DNA of 64,000 bases, taken from Hydrangea macrophylla. Lineage: Eukaryota > Streptophyta > Magnoliopsida > Cornales > Hydrangeaceae. This document shows, one piece after another, positions 56,450 to 64,000 of the stretch. How positions within the stretch are numbered: the stretch's first letter is position 1; each line of letters begins with the position of its first letter. The stretch is from assembly GCA_033977485.1 (NCBI GenBank), contig CM066994.1:43921155-43985154 (forward strand), written 5' to 3'. Under the pieces are notes generated by a model, which searched no databases, had not been told where the DNA came from, and worked only from the letters and a program-made list of their open reading frames with translations. The position numbers were made by a program, and so were the translations under genes.

Positions 56450-57705
56450 AGTTATACTGGATGAAGGTCACAAGTCATGTATGACTATCCACCCAAGAAG
56501 TACAAAGATGTACAAGGATTTAAAGAAAAACTTTTGGTGGGAAGGCATGAAGCGAGAAGTTGCTGAACATGTATCTCAATGTCTTATGTGTAAGCAGTGA
56601 AGGTGGAACATCAGAAACCACTCGGACTTCTACAACCTTTACCAGTTCCCAGATGGAAGTGGGAACATATAGCCATGGACTTCGTAAAAGGTTTGCCAAG
56701 ATCACAGCAAAAACACGATGCTATTTGGGTAGTTGTAGACCGACTTACCAAATCGGTGCATTTCATAGCTTATAGTATGTTGTACCCGATCGAGCATTTG
56801 AGCCGGATATATATCAAATAAGTCGTACGACTACAATGTGTACCAGTCTCTACTGTATTCGACCGTGATACAATATTTACTGCAGAGTTCTGAAAGAGTT
56901 TACAAATAGCCTTGGGAACTTCATTAAACTTGAGCACTACCTTTCACCCACAAACCGATGGAAAGACTGAACAAGTCAACCAGGTGATGGAAGACATGCT
57001 ACGAGCATGTGTCAATGAGGAGACTAATCTACCACTGGTAGAATTCGCATACAACAATAGTCACCACTCGAGCATAGGAATGGCACCCTTTAAGGCATTA
57101 TATGGAAGACCGTGCTGATCACCTTTGTGCTGGGCAAAAGTTGGAGATAATCAACTACTTGGACTAGAATTAGTTCTGAAAACTAATGAAAAGATCAAGA
57201 TCATGAAAGAAAGGATGCGAACAGTGCAGAGTAGACATAAGAGTTACGCGGATAAACGCCGTAGAAGTTTGGAATTCAGTGTTGGAGATCATGTGTTACT
57301 CAAAATATCTCCGGTGCGAGGAATTATTAGATTTGGACAGAAAAGAGGAAAGCTAGCACTGCATTTCATTGGACCATTTGAAATCCTCAAGCGCATAAGA
57401 AAGGTTTCCTACAGACTCACATTGCCACCCAAGATGTCAGGGGTGCACAACATCTTTGACGTTAGCATGTTAAGGAAGTGTGCTCACAATCTGAGTTATG
57501 AGATCAACTTTGAGGACATCGAGGTAAATGACAATGTATTGTTCCATGAAGGACCAATGCCAATCTGGATCGAGGAGTTAAGAAGCTGAGGAATATGAAA
57601 ATTTCGTTAGTAAAGGTCCAATAGAAGTTCCACGACAAAGGAGAAACTTCTTGGGAGTTAGGTCAAAGATGCGTGAGAAGTATCCTACTTTGTTTAGTGA
57701 CGCTT
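56450..57705 (+). pseudogene. Tekay/Del-type pol 3' end (integrase plus chromodomain remnant)
   Basis: 5'-truncated: it opens inside the integrase zinc finger (HPRSTKMYKDLKKNFWWEGM, C..C), with a stop and frameshift near 56597. It continues with the integrase core words [20 protein letters not shown] and [14 protein letters not shown], and the C-terminal domain with FSVGDHVLLKISP and FIGPFEIL. The ending includes VHNIFDVSMLRKC and, after a frameshift near 57590, a degenerate chromodomain-like end (MREKYPTLF). Chromodomain-bearing integrase is typical of the Tekay/Del group. Several stops make it nonfunctional. Confidence 0.87.
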
Positions 57706-57736
57706 AGTTTGGATTTTAGGGACAAGATCTTTATTT

Positions 57737-57748
57737 AAAGGGGGATCA
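57737..57748 (+). promoter_or_regulatory. Polypurine tract of Tekay-like element
   Basis: AAAGGGGGATCA directly precedes the LTR start TGTAATACCC. Confidence 0.8.
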
Positions 57749-57840
57749 TGTAATACCCACAATTTTCATTTTACTTTTGTATTCCTATTTATATAAATAA
57801 AGACCCTTTGAGTTGTCGTCTTTGTTAAATTTTAGGTCCC

Positions 57841-58010
57841 AAACGATTGCCATCTTTTAAGTACCAATCGGTTGCCTTGATTTTCAATCGATTACCACCC
57901 TACCGACCTGAATTATGATGTGTACCCATACCCAATCGATTGCCCCTCTTGCCAATCGATTGCCTTCATAACAACTGATGCCAATCGATTGCCACTGACC
58001 CCAATCGATT
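57841..58010. repeat. CAATCGATTG array upstream of TATA (Tekay-like LTR)
   Basis: Perfect copies start at 57933, 57953 and 57982; variants such as CAATCGGTTG, CAATCGATTA and AAACGATTG surround them. Most are followed by CC. Confidence 0.9.
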
Positions 58011-58043
58011 AGGCAGGAGCTGCCACCTGCCTTCCCTTTTTCC

Positions 58044-58051
58044 TATATATA
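58044..58051 (+). promoter_or_regulatory. TATA box of Tekay-like LTR
   Basis: TATATATA follows CTTTTTCC, about 300 bp into the LTR and between the two palindrome arrays. Confidence 0.55.
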
Positions 58052-58475
58052 TGCTATGTTCATGTGTGTGTGGGCATTTTGGGGAAACCAAAGAGAGAGT
58101 TAGGGTTTTATATATATACACATACTCATACATATACATATATACATACACTATATATTCATATATATGCAAACTCACACACACTCTCTCTGGAAAAAGA
58201 AGAAGAAGAAGATAGAGAGCCGAAAAAGAGAAATAATAGGAGAAGAGAAAGAGAAGAAAGAGAGAGAGGAGGACACCCCTAGGACCCGCAAGCTCACCCT
58301 GAACCGCCGGCGTCATCGAACCTTAATATTGAGTGTTTATACTTATATGGTAGCTTAGTTATGATGTTTATAATCATTTCGGTAAGAAAGAACGGGCATG
58401 GAATGTATACATATATATATATATATATATATTTTAGTTCTTGTTTTACAGTTTCTAGGGAAGAAGACGACTTCC

Positions 58476-58616
58476 CAATCGATTGCCACTTTTCCTAATC
58501 GATTGCCATTTTTCCTAATCAAATGACATGTTTGTTGAGCCAATCGATTGCACTTTTTCACAATCGATTGCCAACCCAATTATCCAAATTGATTGTACTC
58601 TTAACCCAATCGATTG
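58476..58616. repeat. CAATCGATTG array downstream of TATA (Tekay-like LTR)
   Basis: Perfect copies start at 58476, 58541, 58561 and 58607, with variants TAATCGATTG and AAATTGATTG between. Just before it, 58410-58432 is a (TA)n run. Confidence 0.9.
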
Positions 58617-58984
58617 TGCACTTCTAATTATTGAATATTTTGGTTGTTTATAGATGTTGAGCTGTTACATTAATATACGTTATGCATTGATTGTTAGTGT
58701 GGTTTTTAATAATGCACATGTTTGAATAATGAACCTCTATTGCATTGAATAGTGGAACTGTTTGTATAAGGATGATATGATGTTGTTAATCGGATTGATA
58801 AGCCAATGTGCATAGTAGTGGGTATATCGACCATCAAGGTTGATACTATTCATGATTAAGACCTTTGATGCGATCACGAAGATCGTATGATGTCGAGTGT
58901 GGGATTCTAATGAGGTAAGACAGTTATGTGATATGGGACTTTGTGCCAAGTTTAATACGTCGGGGCGGGGTGGCTAGTATATGT

Positions 58985-59160
58985 TAAGGGCGTGTTGGCC
59001 AGAATGTATCAAAGGGGCGTGTTGGCCAGAATGTATCAGAGCGGCGTGTTTGCCAGAATGTATCAAGGGGAGTGTTGGCCAGAATATCTTAAGGGGCGTA
59101 TTGGCCAGAGTATATCAGGGCGTTTTGGCCGAAATGTATTAAGGCGTATTGGCCGAAAAG
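58985..59160 (+). repeat. About 27-bp tandem repeats GGCGTGTTGGCCAGAATGTATC
   Basis: Six to seven units decay toward the right, within the LTR. The frame stays partly open and gives an LARMYQ-like peptide repeat, which I do not regard as a gene. Confidence 0.85.
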
Positions 59161-59971
59161 CAAGGGCTACGTGTTAGGTTGATGTGTGAGTTAGCAAGTT
59201 GGGACTACATATTAGGTTTGTTAGGATGTGTGGCATGGGACTACGTATTTGAGTTATGTGTTAAGAAATGGGACTGCGTGTTGAGTTTGTTAAGTGTGAG
59301 GTATTGGGCTACGTGCCAGGTTAGAACGGGATTGTTTGAAATGGGAGGCTACGTGCGAAGTGTGGACCCAAGAGTCCATGTTGTAGTTGGGATTGGTTGG
59401 GACGACATCCATGGTGACATATTGAGTTAGTCCATATATGAATGCGAACAATGAGATGGCAGTTAAAGATATTGTTTTATATACTGCATAACTACGGAAA
59501 CTACGTTAGTATATGCATTCACTTGGCTTTCGTAGCTGATGGCGTTTTATGCTGCTGAATATCCTACGTCCAGCTTGGCAGGGTTACGAGAACACAGGTG
59601 AGGAATACATAGCTAGCGACTATGAGAATGGGACCTATGATGACGGAGCCTATGCTGATACTAACTACTACGCGAGCTGAAGACTCAGAGCTTTGCTGTA
59701 GATAGTTTATATATATGTTTTTAGAGACTCTGTGTAGTAAATTTTTATAATCGGCATATGTTGTCGTAATACTTTAACTACATTTCTGCAGATGCTTAAG
59801 GTTTGTAATAATTTAGTATTAAACTCTGATTATCTATATCGCACTTAGAACTTTCCAATATATTCATCGTTTGATTTATCACTCTAATGATTCGACTTGG
59901 TTTATGGACAATATGGTGACTTTCAACTGTCATGGACAATATTCTCTATTTTTGCTACTGCGGGGCATGAC

Positions 59972-61098
59972 CCAAACTGAGTATGGGCTCTTCTAAAATC
60001 CTTTTTTTATGCTCTCTCCTTTTTGCGCTCTCTTTTCTATTCCGAGTGATAATACTCTTGATGGAAAAATGCAAAAATGAGAGGAGAGCCAAAGCAGCAT
60101 ATATATAGGCTACGATAGGGACCATAAGAAGTCAGGATTCCTTATGGAATTAGGAATAGGATTCCTTATGGAATTAGGAAACCCTAATTTTAACTGAATC
60201 GGATTCCTATTTCTATAAATTATAATTCATACCACTAAAGAATTGTAATTACACTCCTACCCTTATCTCAAAAATATATTTCAAGCTCCATGTTATTAAA
60301 TGCTTATTATCTCCCCACGTTAAGATTATGGATATCCATTACTTAAATATAATTACTGACAATCATATTTAACTAATCTCTAAATATTTTCTTGAGATCC
60401 TCTGCTTAACTTATCTGATATGTCGGATACAAAATCCACCTGCAGGGTTTGACATAATCAAAACTTATAAGCTTTCTCAAGGGGATATCATCATTCCCTA
60501 AACTAAGACGTGGATTCTATTATTAATTAATATCCACCACACAATTAATATTGTCACCCAATCCAATGAGATATTGACCTATTGAAGGATCTCACCCTTT
60601 TAGAGATTAAAGTATAAATATCAAATGTACGTGTCTATAAATTAACATAGGATTTAGAGCATAAGCACTCAAAATAACCATGAGGTTTTAATTATCTTAT
60701 AAGTCAGTACAAAGATTATTACCTCAAGTCGGTCCTGTTTAATACACAAAGTTTAACAGCATAGTAAGTTGAAACTATACCGTTTCTCGCAATCAAGACC
60801 AACCTACTACACCACCATGTTGCAATCCTACCGATGGTGTGTCCAATCCCATCTAAGACTATAAACCAAAATCTTATATTCTACAAGATCCGATGGTCTG
60901 ATCTTCTGTGTGTAAGCCGAACTCTACACACCAAACCACCTATTATGTAGAATAAGAGACACACATACACAACATTAAATGAATAACATAATGTAAGCAT
61001 TGCCCACATAGATTCTCATTAAAATGGAATAATTGATTTTATTAAATGAATAATAAATTGACTACATAAAGCATGGCTTTTAGTATATATCCCTAACA
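59972..61098 (-). repeat. Ty1/copia 3' LTR, truncated
   Basis: Minus strand start TGTTAGGGATATATAC at 61098, after a polypurine tract. It is homologous to the solo LTR at 4921-6237 and is cut at about 59972 by the end of the Tekay-like LTR. Confidence 0.88.
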
Positions 61099-61110
61099 AT
61101 CTCCCACTTA
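61099..61110 (-). promoter_or_regulatory. Polypurine tract of copia element
   Basis: The minus strand reads AAGTGGGAGAT just before TGTTAGGG, the usual copia arrangement. Confidence 0.8.
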
Positions 61111-61113
61111 GAC

Positions 61114-62605
61114 TCAAAGCCATAATGCGACACACCTCACTCCTATCCCTTCTATGTGACTACCAAAAGTCTTGGCTGGTAAGCTCTTGGTGAAAGGATC
61201 TGACAGGTTATTTGTTGATGCTATCTTGGTCACTTCAACATCACCTCTTTGCACAATCTCTCATATCATGTGTACTTACACTCGATGTGTTTTCCCTTCT
61301 TATGGGCCATAGGTTCCTTTGAGTTAGCAACCGCTCCACTATTATCGCAATAAAGGGTAATAGCCGATTGTACCATAAGTACTACTCTTAGATCCATAAG
61401 GAAGTTTCTAAGCCAAACGGTCTCCTTAGAGGCTTCTAAAGCAACAACATACTCGGCTTTCATAGTGGAATCAGTAATACATGATTGCTTGATACTCCTC
61501 CAACTAATGGCTCCACCTCCTAGGGTAAACACATATCCCGAGGTAGACTTTTTGGAATCCTTATCTGACATGAAATCAAAATCTGTGTACCCAATGGGTA
61601 CAAGAATGTCTGCTTGGTAAACTAATATATAATCAGAGTCCTTTTCAGGTACTTGAGAATAATTTTTACCGCAGTCCAATGTCCTTGCCCTGGATTAGAC
61701 TAACATCTACTAACTATGCCAACAACAAAGCAGATGTCAGGTCTAGTAATAACATAACATACATTAGGCTTCCTACTGTTGAGGTATAAGGAACTGCCTT
61801 TGTCTTCTCTATCTCATCTGGTGTCTTAGGACACTGATCGTTAGATAGAGTAATTTCATGTCTGAAGGGAATGAATCCCTTCTTGGAGTCTTGCATGCTA
61901 AACCTTGCAAGAAAATTGTCCATATAAGTGCATTGTGACAAGCCCAACATCCTAGTCTTGCGATCTCATTTAAGCTTGATCCCTAGGATGTGACCGGCTT
62001 CTCCCAAGTCCTTCATATCGAATTGAATGGACAGCCATACCCTTACAGAAGATAACACCCCCCACGTCATTTTCAATTAGTAAGATATCATCCACGTATG
62101 GTACTAAGAACACTACCACACTTCTATCATGTTTCTTGTACACACAAGATTCATCCGCATCCGCACATTGATCAAAACCAAAAGACTTGATTGCTTGATC
62201 AAAGTGGCTATTCCAAGACCTAGATGCCTACTTAAGTCCATAAATTGACTTCTTAAGCTTGCACAAAATGTGCTCTTGTCCCTTCACGATGAACCCGTCT
62301 AGTTGCACCATATAGATGCACTCGTCAAGATTCCCATTTAGAAATGCTGTCTTGACATCCATTTAGCAAATTTCATAATCGAAATGTGTAGCAATGGATA
62401 AGAGCATCCGGATAGACTTTAGCATGGCCATAGGCGAAAAGGTTTCCTCATAAGCGATTCTCTCTTTTTGAGTGAACCCTTTCGCAACAAGCCTTACTTT
62501 AAAGGTTTCCACCTTACTGTCTGCCCCTCTCTTCTTCTTATAGATCCACTTGCATCCAATGAGTTTAGTCATTAGGTGGTTCTACAAAATCCCAGACTTG
62601 ATTGG
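61114..62605 (-). pseudogene. Ty1/copia pol 3' part (RT and RNase H)
   Basis: On the minus strand from 62605: RT start (GCKWIYKKKRGADSKVETFKVRLVAKGF near 62545, shown here only in part as motif), decayed RT body, then RNase H with KKSTSGYVFTLGGGAISWRS and EAEYVA-like words (61600-61450), YCDNSGA, and the ending with DPFTKSLP to TGA at 61116-61114. Several frameshifts and stops are present. The 5' part is lost where an Athila-like LTR begins at 62606. The strand matches its LTR at 59972-61098. Confidence 0.86.
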
Positions 62606-63714
62606 TGACACAAAATAAATTTGTGCGCTCTTATGCAATACCCAAGTGTAGGTGATTGTGCAAGTAGTAAAACTAGTAAGACCAGGTCGATCCCATAGGG
62701 AAGGTGATGAAGTACTAACTTAGACTAATCTCAAAATGAAAAGTAAAAAATCAATAACTTAAATGAAGTGTAGAACACAAAGTTCTACAATTACCAACTA
62801 TTCTAACGAAACAATTAAACTAAACTAGCAATTTAACTATTAACTAAGAAAAAGGTGTTGGGACCACACAAATCCACAATGACCTAGCAATCTATCATAC
62901 ACATTCATTATCGCTCTATGGAGTACATCCCTCGTTAGTATTCCGTATCTTCTAAAGATAGAGAATCAGTAATCCTTACATGACCGGGACTACATCATTA
63001 CAGATGATTTAAAATACTTAGAAGACAGTTTAAGACAATGGTTTAGTCTCGCACACTATATGGTGTTAGCATTCAAGGTGGTTTGCAAAATTCATTGAAG
63101 AAAAGGCCTTAAGGCTTTAAGTTTTAAAACTATTTAACAAACTGAGCTTACCTGGACAGTTTGCTAACGAATCTTAAAGATAGAAAGTCTTGGAATACTT
63201 AAAAGGATCATCTCAGGACTTCTCATGTTCGGTCGATCAAAGTGCTCTCGATCGATCGGACTGCATCATCCTTCAATCGATCGAAATGTCTTCGATCCCT
63301 TGACTATTCCTGGTTTAATCGATCGAAATGTATTCGATCGATTGAACACAGGTTTTCTCTGCAGTGCATGGCAAAGGCTGGAGATCACTATTTCATCATG
63401 ATCTCCCAACTACTGAACTATGCTGACATTGTATTAAGTGCAAAAGATAGGTTTTTAACGTAAGCCATGATTAAGGCTATGTTATGTTTGGTTTGGTTAT
63501 AAGTATAAAACTTATGAAAAACTCTTGGTTTTAAACTATGAACATGGAATCCTACGCTTTAAACAGATTATAACTACTAAAACTATAGAAAAAATGTAAA
63601 AGAAACTATATTAAAGAACCTGAAACGAAGAACTTGTATTAAACTCGCAGAAATCCGGAATAAATCAATGTCCAAGCATGAAAAATCTACAAAACAATAA
63701 GAAATTTCTCTATC
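62606..63714 (-). repeat. Athila-like LTR fragment inserted in copia pol
   Basis: Starts TGACACAAAATAAATTTGTG and shares the collinear block AGTGTAGGTGxx..AAGACCxGGTCGATCCCATAGGG with the Athila LTR at 12434 (AGTGTAGATGG..AAGACCGGGTCGAATCCCAAAGG). It corresponds to the terminal (3') part of a diverged Athila-family LTR in minus orientation. It ends where a Tat LTR begins at 63715. Confidence 0.75.
63232..63345. repeat. ATCGATCGA-type palindromes in Athila-like LTR
   Basis: The words TCGATCGATCGG (63248), CAATCGATCGA (63273), TAATCGATCGA (63316) and TTCGATCGATTG (63333) fall at the place where the true Athila LTR carries its first CAATCGATTG group. Confidence 0.8.
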
Positions 63715-64000
63715 TGTGGACACTCGCAGGCTGACCCACGCTTTTTAAAACTTTTTCAAATTTCAAATTCAAATACAAGTCGCCAGTTAATTTTTAAAAA
63801 GGAAAATTAAGAAATCATTTTAAAAGCAAACCGATCTTTTTGGAAACCAGAGATTTCTAGGTCAGGGGATTATGGAATGAGAGGGGAAGGAGCCCGGCGG
63901 ACTAAAACACCCCCTCTCTTCCTATCTTGTGATAGGCCTCTACTCAATAACCTTTTAATCAAATTAATAATCTAAGCATGCCCTCAACTAGTACATAGAT
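63715..64000 (-). repeat. Tat LTR fragment, continues beyond the window
   Basis: Reverse-complement match to the last part of the Tat LTR (compare 33386-33680 and 38160-37860), including GGAGCCCGGCGGACTAAAACA. It begins TGTGGACACTCGCAGG. No primer site precedes it, so it is cut at the LTR edge. Confidence 0.85.

Larger units (their letters stand above)
57749..59971 (+). repeat. 3' LTR of Tekay/Del-like element
   Basis: About 2.2 kb, from TGTAATACCCACAATTTTC to about GGGGCATGAC at 59971. TATA is at 58044-58051. CAATCGATTG arrays lie on both sides of TATA, and a tandem array is in the second half. The right end abuts a copia LTR fragment, so the element probably inserted into that LTR, but no TSD can be seen because the 5' side is lost. 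Confidence 0.85.

Noticed and set aside
58064..58358. ORFs in the Tekay-like LTR leader
   Set aside because: Low-complexity TA, CA and AAG runs translated by chance.

Overview
The window is plant nuclear DNA, almost certainly from an angiosperm and probably a dicot; I cannot name the species. It is a nested stack of LTR retrotransposons. I see no ordinary host gene, rRNA, tRNA or CRISPR array. Ty3/gypsy Tat (Ogre/Retand-like), Athila and Tekay/Del-type elements are present, with Ty1/copia copies, solo LTRs and one Tourist-like MITE.

Layout. The oldest recognisable element is a minus-strand Tat copy (called copy 2). Its own sequence, about 14.8 kb, is spread over 1599-55199: antisense genes 1599-6319, pol 7004-12433, rest of pol and gag-pro 28482-31979, leader and primer site to 33382, and 5' LTR 33386-35173 continuing at 54226-55199. 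Later insertions broke it up. These are a solo copia LTR (4921-6237, TSD CCTTC), a solo gypsy LTR (7055-9443, TSD AATTC), a complete 16-kb Athila element (12434-28476, TSD GGTCT) that itself carries a solo LTR in gag (24392-26508, TSD GGATA), and a young plus-strand Tat element (copy 1, 35174-54225) sitting inside the 5' LTR of copy 2. Right of 55.2 kb lie a MITE (55252-55789), a 5'-truncated Tekay/Del element with its 3' LTR (56450-59971), a minus-strand copia remnant (59972-62605), an Athila-like LTR piece (62606-63714) and another Tat LTR running off the end. Positions 1-1598 are a plus-strand Tat LTR piece.

Most interesting content. Tat copy 1 has an intact 1061-codon gag-pro gene, a pol with four in-frame stops, and between pol and the 3' LTR two intact genes on the opposite strand. 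One is a single-exon gene (363 aa, DUF7745-like). The other is a six-exon gene (593 aa) with a plant mobile domain (PMD) and an RGG-like tail. All its introns are phase 0, and the same exon plan can still be traced in decayed copy 2. An array of GCCG palindromes lies upstream of the LTR TATA box, and the same word array lies upstream of both antisense genes. Other LTR families here carry their own palindromic words, all with a TCGA core: CAATCGATTG in Athila and Tekay, CAGTCGACTG, GCTCGAGC, and ATCGATCGA-type words. In Athila the LTR word also recurs just upstream of the extra ORF downstream of pol. My hypothesis is that these arrays are element-specific regulatory or protein-binding modules tied to the extra genes.

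Limits. Domain names come from reading motifs, not from searches. Boundaries backed by TG..CA ends plus target-site duplications are firm; truncation junctions are good to about 10-50 bp.
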